Under the pieces are notes generated by a model. That model searched no databases. It saw only the letters and a program-made list of their open reading frames with translations, and was not told where the DNA came from. A stretch of 64,000 bases of DNA from Phaseolus vulgaris (Eukaryota; Streptophyta; Magnoliopsida; Fabales; Fabaceae): NCBI RefSeq assembly GCF_000499845.2, contig NC_023749.2:43210177-43274176 (forward strand), in the 5' to 3' direction. The translations under genes were made by a program, and so were the position numbers. Within the stretch, counting starts at the first letter, position 1. Every line of letters begins with the position of its first letter. Positions 1 through 10,639 of this stretch are shown here, piece after piece.

Positions 1-289
1 ACAACAAGTCAACCATTAAAAACAGTTTTCAACCTTTCTAAAAACACCTAAGTATAAAACAATCGGTTGTTTCGACAAAACAACAGGTTGTTTTTCACTT
101 AGTTTGAAAAACACTTTCAATTAAAAGGTTTGAGAATGCTTAAGCTTTGGATTCAATCAAGAATATTTACACAGATAATCTACCCCAGATCCTATTCTAA
201 AACACCTCAGCAACAACAAGCACATCCAGCCTTCCATCAAACATCAAATGATTTGGATTCTTCAAAGCTTGAACACACTTGATTCAACA
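1..289 (-). mobile_element. SIRE-type copia LTR fragment, family A
   Basis: Reads on the minus strand as the start of the LTR seen complete at 23674-24825; the terminal TGTTGAATC is the reverse complement of 281-289. It holds one pair of the family dyad motif (about 58-95) with the usual 21-bp offset. The rest lies left of the window, so the target duplication cannot be checked. It abuts a copia RNase H gene at 295 and probably inserted into it. Confidence 0.8.
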
Positions 290-294
290 CAAAA

Positions 295-594
295 GGTATG
301 AAAGAGGCTATATGGTTTCGATGCTTGGTAAGTGAACTTGGTCTTCAACAAGATGTTCTTGTTATATTTTGTGATAGTTAGAGTGTTGTCCACTTAACCA
401 GGAATAGTAAGTATCACTCAAGGATCAAGCACATTGAAATTAAGCATCATTTTAACCGAGACATTGTTGATACAAGAGATATAATTGTTGAAAAAATTCA
501 TACAGCCGAAAATCCTGCAGACATGTTGACCAAGCCACTTCCATCGGCTAAGTTCAATCATTACCTGAACTTAGCTGGTATTATCCATACTTAA
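295..594 (+). pseudogene. copia RNase H C-terminal fragment
   Basis: Codes for the last roughly 100 residues of a Ty1/copia polyprotein. RNase H would remove RNA from the RNA:DNA hybrid during reverse transcription. Visible motifs are KEAIW, an FCDS box followed directly by an in-frame stop (a Q codon turned to TAG near 380), a KHIEIKHHF block and the family signature [12 protein letters not shown], ending in a stop at 592-594. Everything upstream (gag to RT) is absent, cut by the minus-strand LTR at 1-289. The tail resembles Tork/Tnt1-type elements. It is dead because of the truncation and the internal stop. Confidence 0.85.
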
Positions 595-635
595 TCAAGG
601 CTTCATGGCGAGAGAGTGTTCCAGTCAAAGGCAAG

Positions 636-1140
636 TCAAGGTGGAGATTTGTGGGTTATGACTCACCTTTTCAGTTTTCTTGCAATAATGACGAGGTTAC
701 TTACCATTGACAATTAATTGAAATTATTGGCAGGTTACATACCGTTCACAATTAATTGTTATTAAAAGGAGGTTATTTACCATTAATTTTTTTTATTATT
801 GTTGTCTCCTAGAACCACTATATATAGTGGCTTCCTTCAAGCAATGTAACACACAACAAACAACAACACACACTTGCTTCCTCTCTCTTTTCATATACTC
901 TCTATTTCTTCTCTTGGGTGTAAGTGTTTAACCCATATAGAGAGAATTTGTTTTGGGGCTATTTATCTATTAGCCTAAGAGGAATTCATTGTATTCCTAG
1001 TACCATTATAGTGGAAGTTTTGGCTCTCTCGCCGGTGGTTTTTTACCTCTATTTAAAGGGGTTTTCCACCTAAAAATTCTGGTATCATTCTCATTTTTCC
1101 TGTTACTTTAATTTCTTATAATCTTTGGTTGAAAGTATCA
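636..1140 (+). mobile_element. 3' LTR (with polypurine tract) of the truncated copia
   Basis: A purine-rich tract (AAGGTGGAGA, 639-648) follows the RNase H stop, and the LTR opens with TGTGGGTTATG at 650. A TATA-like stretch (ACTATATATAG) lies near 820-830, followed by the pyrimidine-rich leader typical of copia LTRs. The 3' end is not certain; a TATCA about 1135-1139 is the best guess, since no second copy is present to compare. Confidence 0.65.
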
Positions 1141-1344
1141 CGCTTCCACACACGATATCCCTACAGTTCTATATCGAAGCAACATACCATTTTAAAAAAT
1201 TAAAAATAAATAAACTTACATTACAAGAAAAAAATATTTTAATGAGTTTATTTTTAATATTATCCAGAATTAAAACCTCTATTAAGTCATTTACTCAGGG
1301 TTGTAGTTTTCCTGCTAAATCATCCCAGAGATTTTTTAAAACTC

Positions 1345-1525
1345 CAGAAAAAGTCTTTGAGAACCTTTGTTAAATACCATGAATTTAAGAACCTTCGTAA
1401 AATACCATGGGTTTCAAAACCTTCATTAAATATCATGGGTTTAAAAGCCTCCGTAAAATACCATAAGTCTAAGAACCTCCGTAAAATATCATGAGTTTCA
1501 AAATTTTCGTAAAATAACTTATCGT
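1345..1525. repeat. Left subterminal repeat array of CACTA element 1
   Basis: About six degenerate units of 28-30 bp, each of the form AGAACCTTCGTAAAATACCATG. CACTA transposases or their accessory proteins bind such subterminal repeats in known systems; here that role is inferred. Confidence 0.75.
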
Positions 1526-2400
1526 TTGAAATAAGTTTCAATCCCATTTTCCACGATCTCAAATGACCCTCCCTAATTTCTCTCTTCTACCGTATACACA
1601 CTGCTCTCCGACACAGGCTCAATGGTCGCCAACGACAGTCCTAGTAAGGAATCACAATTCAGCCACACTTATGTCCATTATATCTAAGGAGAAGAAACAC
1701 TAAATAAGGTGTATATATCTACTTCTTACTCCAATATTGTTTCTTCAATCACCTTACTATCCCAACTTGGGTCACAAACTACTGTTACCTAACTCGGCAA
1801 CAACTAGTGTTTATCACTGCTTTATATATCCTAAATAATTACATTATTTGTCAAATGTTGGCTTCAAAGTCGTGTGTGTTCTTGGCTAAAGATTGCAATA
1901 ACATATTGCTAGGAAAAATTAGTTTTATTACTTCTCACTTTCACGGTGAATTTAATTATTGATGCATTTTAAAATAGAGGTCTTAATTTAAAATATTTTA
2001 AAATTATGAGAACTAAATATTAGCAATTATAACTAAAACTAAAATTTTACATAAAGTATATGTACATAAAAAGCTAAAACAAAATAAGTTAGGTTTTTTG
2101 AAGTATGGACTCGTAAAAAAAATCTAGGAATTATATAAACCAACTACCATCAATCATAAGAAATATGCAAATAGTGTTCAAATACTTATTATTCAAGATT
2201 AGTTGAAATAATTATTATCCAAGTTTATTTTGTTGAGTTTTCAAAATAAATTTTTGAAACCTTAGAAAATTTATTTGTAATGTAAAATTACACTTTCAAA
2301 ATTTTAGAAAATTTAGTTATAAAATATATTAAAGTTATATAGTTTTAAACTATTTAATTATATTTATTTATTGAAGTTTGAATACAATAAATCAATAAAA

Positions 2401-2741
2401 TTTAATGAATGTTAAAAAAACCTTCATTATTTTTTTAAGATTTTATAATAAACCTTTGAAACTTAACAAAGATTAAAAAGACTTCGGTTAATTTGTTGAG
2501 GTTCTAGAATACACCTTTAGAACTTACTAAAAGTTAAAAAAATCTTTGTTATTTTACTGAGATTTTAGAATAAACTTTGTTATTTAACGAAAGTTAAAAA
2601 CCTTCGTTATTTTGCTGAGATTTTAGAATAAACCCTTAAAATTTAATGAAGGTTAAAAAACCCTCCATTATTTTGCTGAGATTTTAGAAAAACTTTTGGA
2701 ATTTAACGAAAGTTAAAAAAATCTTCATTAATTAAATCAAT
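2401..2741. repeat. Right subterminal repeat array of CACTA element 1
   Basis: Five degenerate units of about 60-65 bp, each with an inverted pair: a GAAAGTTAAAAAACCTTCGTT-like part followed by TTTTGCTGAGATTTTAGAAT. The CCTTCGTTA core is shared with the left array. Confidence 0.75.
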
Positions 2742-2801
2742 TCTGGGATTATATTACCTTTGCTAAATAGTATTTGTTAAAACTTTTTTTTTCTTGTACT
2801 G

Positions 2802-4039
2802 TTAAATAAAAAGTAAATATTAAATATAATTTTGAAATTTAAATAATATTGTTGAGTTTAAATTTAAATAAGTATAACTATCTGATCTATAAATAAACAT
2901 AAATTATAATATTGTATGTGTTTAAAAAATAATATTGTTTTTATTTTTAAATATAATTATTATTTTATTAATGGCATACAAATCTTTGAGTTGACCTCAT
3001 CTAAGTTCATTTAGATGGTGAACTAAATGGGTCAATATAAAAAATGGTGAGATTGAATTTAAGTTATCATTATTTTACTTTTATTTAATTTGCTTACTCA
3101 ATTTTTTTGGATCATGATGTCAAGCATATTTTGTGACCTCTACTAATATCCATAAATTCTATTTCCTTATTTTAAAATAATAACTAAAAGAGAGATTCTT
3201 AAATATGAAAATTATCATTTGTTTTCAATCACTTAGTAGTAAGTTGTGATATAAAAATAATAATACAACTTTAACAATATAGTGTCAAGAGTATACTTAT
3301 TTTATTATTGTTTTTATATAGGACTTAATATTAATATATGTGAGATTGATGGACTTTTTTCTCGATATAGTCAATTGAAGGTCAATCAAATTCATTGTTT
3401 TATACACATTAATTATGTGCATTGGGTATTAGTTTTTCATACTTCAAAGCATAGCATCAATGTATTGCATTGAAATTGCATATTTTTATGTGTATGCAAT
3501 TTGTTTTTTTAGTGCTTGTATACTTGTCATATGAATTTTTTATAATCTCTCAATTGTATAATATTATTTTATTTATTTATAATATAATGAATATTTTAAT
3601 TTTGAGAGATGGATATATGAGATGGAATTGTGAGAGTCAAGCCATGAGATATGATTTGGTGTATTTATTTGATGCATGATTATATTTATGCACCATTTAC
3701 AACATAATTTGTCCAATGAATTCACTTAGTGATCACTCAATGAATTAGATAAACGAGAAATTGATATGCATTAGTCGAATTTCGATTACCAAATTTCAAT
3801 TTCATTGAGCGAATTTATAAGCTAATTTAATTTTAATTATTTACTTTTCAGAGTTGTTATAGAGTTGTATTCCATAAGCTTTAAATCTATTTTAATATTA
3901 TATAAATATATTTATAAATTTATATTAGATGATTTCATCTATTTGTTTATTGGCACCTTACTATGTTATGAAATAAATAGATATAATAAAATTATAGTTT
4001 TTTAATGGTATTTATATAGTAAGTAATACATTTTTGTAT
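2802..4039. other. AT-rich DNA without a recognisable gene
   Basis: Two ORFs of 63 and 69 codons (3282-3473, 3470-3679) are of chance type: no motif and AT-driven composition. Confidence 0.6.
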
Positions 4040-4315
4040 TTGAGTATCGTAATATTGAGTATTGAGATATAAAATTTAGTATTGATTTTTTAAGTTTTTC
4101 AATATTGATTCTAGAACCGATGTTGAATCAGACATAATTTAAAATTGGTTTACTAAGAGATGTTGAAATTCATTTTCAATATCATTTGTAATGAGAATCG
4201 ATATTCAAAGTATGAACTTTTAGCATTATAACCATAGTCAATGTTGATATAATTAAATTTTTATATCAGTTAGTAATAAAGATGATGTTGAAAGTGTTAT
4301 TTTTATGAGAAGATG
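4040..4315. repeat. Degenerate array of GATGTTGAA-type repeats
   Basis: Four or five spaced copies of a GATGTTGAA/TTCAATAT core, one preceded by CTAGAACC. This resembles the subterminal repeats of a CACTA-type element, but I cannot find matching termini. Confidence 0.35.
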
Positions 4316-4390
4316 CTTTGGAGGCAATTCGTTTGAAATATAGAAAATTTAATACAATTATTACATAACAGCAAAAAAAAAATCAAAATA

Positions 4391-4395
<5 letters not shown>

Positions 4396-4422
<27 letters not shown>
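4396..4422. repeat. (AT)n microsatellite
   Basis: An uninterrupted AT run of about 26 bases. Confidence 0.9.
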
Positions 4423-4426
<4 letters not shown>

Positions 4427-4439
4427 GTAAAAAACAGGA

Positions 4440-5340
4440 AAAACACACTAAGTTAGAGTTGAATTGTGTTTTTTTAAAAAATAAAATTCTTAAGATATTG
4501 TCTAATATTTAATTGTTAGAAGATAGATTGTATAACGGATTGTCTATCAATAAGTTTTTAAATAATTCTTTTGAAAATACTACGTGTTTTTATATTGCTT
4601 CGTCTAATAGCATAAATTATGGTTAGTTTTTTCGAAACCAATCAAGTTCTACTAAGCACACTAATGTTGTGTAGCATAAAGTGGGTATTATTTGAAATCA
4701 CTCACTCTTGGCTAAAACCCAAGTATTCTTTGACACTCAACCACTCCTGACTAAAAATACAAGTACTCCTTGAAACTCAGACACTCCCAACTAAAATAAA
4801 GTATTCTTTAGATGCAACCATTCTTGCTTAAAATAAAAGGTTGTCTAAAATGTGATCAACATATCACAAGTTTTGCTCACTAGGGAGGAATTAAATCTTT
4901 CTACAATTATAAAAATAAGTGTTTTCTCCTAGTTTGATCATGAACAAAAGCAGTGTTTTTTAAAAGCTTTTTGGGTAGAGAGAAATATTGGCAGCAATTT
5001 GGCTCTTGCAAATAATGATGTAGCTTCTTGTTCTTCTCTTCAAAGCAAATATTTATATAGGCATGTGAAGAATGTAGTACTTGCAATCTCTTTTTAAGAT
5101 ATTCAATGCTTCATCTCTCTTCTATCATTTGATGAACTTGATTGATGAGAAACATTGAATGTGTTTCAGGCAACATTAATTTTTCTTCTCTTCTTCATGC
5201 GACATCCTTTATAGTTGGTACTACTTATCTACTTCGGCATCATAGTCTTTTGCACTAAAATATGGTAAAAGTATACACTTTACTAGGAAGATAGTTCCAC
5301 TAGAGTTGAAATGCACTTATGTTAGGACCATGTAGCTTTA
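4440..5340 (-). mobile_element. Diverged SIRE-like LTR remnant
   Basis: Shares layout and scattered identity with the block at 63249-64000: a TTCTTCTCTTC stretch, then an ATTTGATGAACTTGATTGATG-like part, then GGCAACATTAA and the CTACTTATCT block. Both look like minus-strand LTRs of an old SIRE-like family. The ends are not defined. Confidence 0.35.
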
Positions 5341-6891
5341 GCTCAAGCTACAAGAGATCTTGATATTGACTTGTCTTGAGCTCATATCATCTTGGAGATA
5401 AATGGTCAAGACATTCCCTACAATACAAAATTAAGCTACAAGATATTTATTTTTTTTCTGTTGGCTCAAATAATGTTTGCATTATCATCTGATCATCAAC
5501 AACACTTATTAGACGAAGTGGAAAGTTTCCAGACTGCTATATTGTTTGTTAGGCGAAACAGTTGCACTTTGCATGATTTGCTCATTCAACACAACATCCA
5601 TGAGATGCAACTTTTTCATGTTTTATACTTTGTTAATTTAAACACTCAATCAACATTCTAGGGTTGTTACAATTTTGCTCTAACATATATATATATATAT
5701 GTGTGTGAGAAAAATATTATCAAAACAAATTTACTCTCTTACAATTTTTCTAAATAACTATAAATATCTATGTTCAACAAATTTACGTCTCCATTGGTGA
5801 TGTATCTCTTGAATTAAGAGAACTTAATATATTAAAAACTCATTTTAAGAAATTAAAACATAAATCTCAAAACTACTTATGGTTATAAGTGATTCTAATC
5901 AATTAAAACAATAATATAATCCGTTAAAATGCTTTTTGCAGTCATTCCAGATCCGTATAAGAACATTTTAATATATTTAAAACATCTTTTTGATTAATTA
6001 AAAAACAATCCACCACTAAGTTCTAATGCATTTTGAAAAGCTTTCTAACTGCAATTAGAAGATCAAATCATATAAGAGAACTTACAATGGATCCTAATAA
6101 ACACAACACATTCTAGAACACATCTAAGTCTTCATGATCATATTCAATCTTCAATTTCTTCAAGAGATATGTTCAATTCATCAAATACACTACAATTCCA
6201 ACACTCTTGATGTACGCAATAAAGTTTCTTAACACCAACACACATTCTGAAAAGTCTCATATTAATTCTAGAAAGCCTATTTGCATTTTACGGTCCTATA
6301 TTTTACTCTAATTTGGTTTAAGCTCTCTGACTACGGTTTGATACGTCATTTCAGCTATCAAGATGTTTACTAAAGAAGAGATAATCATTTAATGTTGCAT
6401 AGGGAACATTTCTTTGTAGTGAAATTTCTCAATGGGTAAAAAAAGGATTTGCAACAACTATCTTCCAAGTTGAAGACAAGTAGAGAAGTGATTAAGAATT
6501 ATAAAAATATTGTCAATTTTTTTGCTCAAAGCTTTCAGTGTCCAAAACATAATAATAACAATATTCACATTCGTATAACAATCTAGCAAAGTGTTTAAAT
6601 ATTGTATTAGTCAAAAGACATGTTTTCTCTACCTATTCAGAAAAACTTTATGTTTGTTTTATATCACTCCCTTTCTTTACCAAACCCTTAGCTAAGGGTG
6701 ACTACTTTCCAATAAATACTCGTTTCTAGCTAAGAATGGTAGGCTATTAGATGCAGTATTGCAAAAAATTGCAAGTTTTTAATTCACAATTCAATTTTCT
6801 CTTCTAGTATATTTCACCTATTAACATAATTATGTAATGGCCATTGTAGAAATTTCTATGGAACCAAAAATCCATATATTTGGGTCTTACC
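5341..6891. other. AT-rich DNA, no supported gene
   Basis: The longest frame (5392-5661, 89 codons) has no recognisable motif and no neighbouring support. A short AT run lies at about 5683-5700. The segment around 6080-6300 has LTR-leader-like composition, but no second copy is present. Confidence 0.5.
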
Positions 6892-7512
6892 TGTTGAAGA
6901 TGAATGTGGCTCCTTCAAGTCAATGTGTTTGATGAATAAATGTGTGTGTTCTACTTTGAAGATTGAATTTGTAATTAGATAGTCTTGTGTATAGGTTAAA
7001 ATGTGTTTAAAGTGAGCCTTTTGCATCGTGACCTACCTTTTAACCCTTATCAATATCAAGCACAACGTTTTCTAAAATGGTTTTCTCATGATTTTCCAAA
7101 ATATGCTTTACTGCACAGAAAATGAATTTGTTTTTTTCTCAAATAAACAAATTCTTTTTTAACTAGTGCTTGGTTTTTTGATAACTTTGTTTTGTGCACC
7201 AAATATCTTTTATGCTATCAAAACGACTGTGTTGCATCTGTTTTAAACCTCTCTTTGTCTTTTTGAAAATAAATCTGTTCATTATAACTTCAATATGTTC
7301 TTTTTATAACAACTTTTTAAACTATTTTTTGAAATTATGTTATAAATCATTTCTTATATAAAGAGAGTTAAAACTCAATAAAAAAGTGTGTTGAGAAAAC
7401 GAATTTTAAACAAAGACTAAGAGTTTTCAGAGAATTAGCACATGTTCTTGAAAGAGTTTTTCAAAAGTAAAAGGTGTGCTTGTTCTTGTTTTGTTCTAAG
7501 CTTGGTTAGAGG

Positions 7513-8207
7513 TGTTGATGTGAATGCAACGACAAGAATACATGATTCTTTGACATTCTTAGGAGCAACTTGAGTTGGTCATGAAATGGCACTTTACATA
7601 GAATTGGATCAATGTTCTAATTCAAGAACTCACCAAGACTTTGCACCAACCAAAACTCATATGGTAGTCCATATATTGTCAAATGGAATCAAACAACAAA
7701 GAATGGAAGAACACAAAATAGAAACCGAACAGAAAATGGAAAGAATGCTACTGCACCGAACAGAAAATGCAAAGCAAGGCTGCAAACACAAATCTAATCG
7801 GTACAAATGAAAGGAAACACCAAGAAATGCTAAACTACCGAATGGAATTGAAAGAAAATGAAAGAAGAACACTTACAGTAAGGAGCTTGCTGGAATTTGA
7901 GACTTGGAGAAGCCATTCACGCCACTTGGAGCTTAGTTCCAAGATAAGTAGGAGTGCCGCCACTTGAAGCTCACCATTGCTCACAAGATAAGGCAAAGGA
8001 AGAAGAAGACTCAAGACTCACAATTTCTCTCTAAATTTGAGTATAGTCTCTCTACTATCAAATCCAAATCTGAAAAATACAAAGGGAAACACCTTACTTA
8101 TAGCCTATGAGGTGCTGAAATGCAAAGCCAAATGAGCCTCAAATGCTACTCAAATTCGGCGCCAACTAGACAATGAAGGAAGTGTGACTTTCCTTCCTAG
8201 TTTGGCA
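7513..8207 (-). mobile_element. Ty3/gypsy-type LTR, inverted inside the family-B LTR
   Basis: On the minus strand it runs from TGCCAAACTAGG (ending at 8207) to ...CATCAACA (7513), with TG/CA ends and about 695 bp. A GGAGTTAGGAGG purine tract precedes it, after the pol stop. A diverged relative lies at 56265-57395 (shared blocks: CAAGTGGCGGC, TGGTGAGTTCTTGAA, AACATTGATCCA, GTCAAAGAATCAT). The upstream end of the original element is missing. Confidence 0.7.
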
Positions 8208-8278
8208 CCTCCTAACTCCTATCTCCACTCCCCCCTAACCTCCCTTACTACCTACACCTATTTATTACATCCGCACCC

Positions 8279-8482
8279 CTATTCTATAAAAGAAATAAGA
8301 AGAGCCATCTTATTATACTCTTGTCCCAAAGCTCTTGCCATGCTCCTAGTGATTCGTTGGGCTTGGGCCCCTTGTTGGGCTTGGACCCCTTGTTGGGCTT
8401 GGGCCCCTTGTTGGGCTTGGGCTTCATGGGCTTGAGCATCCTCTACTTGGTTTCCATCAGGTGTTGTCACTATTTTAGGCAA
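8279..8482 (-). pseudogene. Gypsy polyprotein C-terminal tail with AQAQQG repeats
   Basis: A 67-residue open frame ending at the stop 8279-8281, just before the LTR. It carries four degenerate copies of the hexapeptide AQAQQG (about residues 15-40), followed by RITRSMARALGQ. That RSMAR-type motif is usual at the end of plant Ty3/gypsy pol proteins, so this is the tail after integrase rather than a separate gene. The repeats come from an 18-bp minisatellite (GGGCTTGGGCCCCTTGTT and variants). The upstream pol is lost at the junction near 8483 with the family-B LTR. Confidence 0.75.
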
Positions 8483-9230
8483 TCTGTTCTACTGGTCTAG
8501 TCAGAATTCTGCATTCTCTTTCCAGGTGTATTCATTTCATCAATCTTTTCTTTGTAAGTGTGGTTGTAAGATTCTTATTGATAGAGATTCTTGAAGAGTT
8601 GTGTGTGTTGAAATAGAGTGTTTCAGCTAGGTGTGCCTTGTTCTTGTAAGGTTCAAGAAAATTAGGTTTTGTAATTGGTGTGTACTATTTTTAGTGGATT
8701 TCACCTTGGGAAAGGTGAGACTGGATGTAACTCATTTTAGTGAACCAATATAATTTTGTGGTGTTCAATCTCTCTTAATCTCTACACTCATTTACTGTTT
8801 CGTATGTTGATCTGTCAGAAAATAAATCTGTTCAATTGAAATTGAATTTGTTGCTCATACTGTTCTTGACTGCTGGTAAATCAATCTGAATAACTTGTTG
8901 AAATCTGGGCAACTAATTTGAATACAATTGAAGCACATTGTTTTGCAAAAACCCAGTATATCAATTAGCACGAATCATTCAAAGGTGTTGTGTGGTTTGA
9001 CTTTCATAAATTGTTTCAGGATTCAACAATCTGTTTTTCATCTGTGCTTATCAAGTTGTTTATGTGCCTCGGTTAAAATCTCTTAATACCTTAAAATCAG
9101 ATATCTGAAATACTGTCTTGATGAAGTATGCAGAAAAATAAATCTGTTCATTGCAAAATAAATCGATTCTTTTCCTCTGTTTTGTAAAAAGATTGAATAT
9201 GTGTGAAAAATTTAAAAGCTCAATTCACTC

Positions 9231-9249
9231 CCCCCCCCCCCCCCCCCCC
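9231..9249 (+). repeat. Run of 19 C near the 3' end of the family-B LTR
   Basis: Uninterrupted C run in the place where family-A LTRs have 7-8 C. Likely a slippage expansion or a sequencing artefact. Confidence 0.9.
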
Positions 9250-9283
9250 TCTAGAACTTGACACTATTGAACTCAACATTACC

Positions 9284-9609
9284 ATCTTGGGGACTCAAAC
9301 CAATTTATAGGATAATAAAAAATTTATACTTTAGTTTCACTTGAAAATGACATCCCTTTGAAATTTTAGGTCAAAATAACCTCCAAATTTTCATGTGAGA
9401 AACTTCCTAAGCCCTTAAAATATATTTGCTATACATAAAAATAGGATTATAGAAAGCTGTCTCACATGAAACTTCATTCTGAGTCAAAATCTATGTTTTT
9501 CTACATTCAAATGAACGAGTTTTGGGTCAAAATGAATCTAGTGATTGAAATTGAGCTATGACACAAATGGTTATAAGATTTAAATTTATATCCTTAATAT
9601 GCTACCTAA
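9284..9609. other. Unassigned spacer
   Basis: AT-rich; no coding or repeat signal recognised. Confidence 0.5.
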
Positions 9610-10570
9610 GTTTGACCCCTTTAACTATAATTAGAAGTCTCCTTCAATTGTCAATTCAACTTTTGAATGAGTAAAGTTATGATGTACAAATTGCTCCTCA
9701 ACTTGTTTTTAGTCTCTCTAGGTTAGTTTCCTCCCAATTTGCCTCTCCTAGTCATTTTCATTGAGAGTTGATCAAACCTATCTCTTAGGAAACCCTTTCC
9801 ACCTCTTCTCCTCCATAGAAACTCTCTTTCCAATCATAGCTTCCGCTATCTACCTCCTTCTTCACCGATTGAAGTTTCTTGAGCTTGAAGGAATTCCATC
9901 ACAACAAGTATACTTTTTTTTGTCTCATCCCTATCCTCATATTCTGCCCCCTTACTGTTTCAAATAATAATTAAATAATTTTGTTATAAGAACATAAAAA
10001 TCTTAGCAAATGAAATATGATATTATCAAGGGTTCAATGTTAAAAAGACACATTGTAAAGGGTTTACGTGATTGAACACTTGAAATTGAAAGTAAGATAT
10101 TCTCATGTGAAAAAATAAACAATAAATAAAAATATTAAAAATGAGTATAAATAATCAAATGTGTGTTTTAAAAACTATTTGATTTAATGAAATTGGGGTT
10201 TGTGTTTCCTGATATGCAATACATCTTTTGAACAAATTGCATAAAGGAAAAAAATGTGTAATCAAGGTTATGATAATAGGAATAGTATGTTAGTGATCTA
10301 AGTGAACTTTATGAATATTGAATAAGTCTAACTACAATTTAAAGAGATATGAAACATTATGTGCCAAAAGAAATAAATAAAGATTTTTTTTTTTCAAATG
10401 ATACAAACTAATGATAAGAGAGAACAATGAAGATATTTTTTTTAGCTTAACTAATAATGCTTCAATAATTTAAAACGATGATGGATATAATAATGTGGAT
10501 GAGTATAGAGATGAGTATGGGGTAAGGGTATTACCCATATCCATACCCATACCTAGTTAATGTGGTGATT
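9610..10570 (+). repeat. Direct repeat copy 1 (LTR-like)
   Basis: Long stretches match 13090-14150 in the same orientation: TCTCTCTAGGTTAG, CTCCATAGAAACTCT, GGAATTCCATCACAACAAG, GGTTCAATGTTAAAAAGACA, GGGGTTTGTGTTTCCTGA and the CCCATATCC block. It lacks the first ~200 bp of copy 2. It may be the 5' LTR plus leader of the decayed copia at 10640-12420. Confidence 0.65.
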
Positions 10571-10639
10571 CTTAAAACCTTATGGAGAAAGAAGGTCAAG
10601 CCATCAAAAATCCTAAACGAGCAACGTATGATTACTAGA

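Larger units (their letters stand above)
1219..2801. mobile_element. Non-autonomous CACTA element 1 (1.58 kb)
   Basis: Left end CATTACAAGAAAAAAA and right end (reverse complement) CAGTACAAGAAAAAAA are each one base off the common plant terminus CACTACAAGAAA. The ends are flanked by TTA at 1216-1218 and 2802-2804, the 3-bp duplication expected for CACTA elements. Subterminal repeats rich in ACCTTCGTTA or its complement lie inside both ends. No transposase coding is seen, so movement would need an enzyme from elsewhere. The middle (1530-2400) is AT-rich and shows nothing I recognise. Confidence 0.7.
6892..9278 (+). mobile_element. Copia solo LTR, family B, with a nested gypsy piece
   Basis: Starts TGTTGAAGATG, ends GAACTCAACA, and is flanked by TTACC at 6887-6891 and 9279-9283, a 5-bp duplication typical of LTR elements. 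The 3' part has the SIRE-like layout: promoter-type region, a GGATGTAACTC...GAACCA block, and a C-rich run followed by CTCTAGAACTTGAC. No internal region remains, so this is a solo LTR left by LTR-LTR recombination. It is interrupted at 7513-8482 by an inverted Ty3/gypsy fragment; without that it would be about 1.4 kb. Confidence 0.85.

Noticed and set aside
5392..5661. 89-codon open frame as a possible gene
   Set aside because: No motif, no homologue I can name, no promoter or splice context; AT-rich chance frame near an LTR-like remnant.
7586..7967. Small plus-strand ORFs over the gypsy LTR
   Set aside because: They are antisense to LTR sequence on the minus strand and have no motif.
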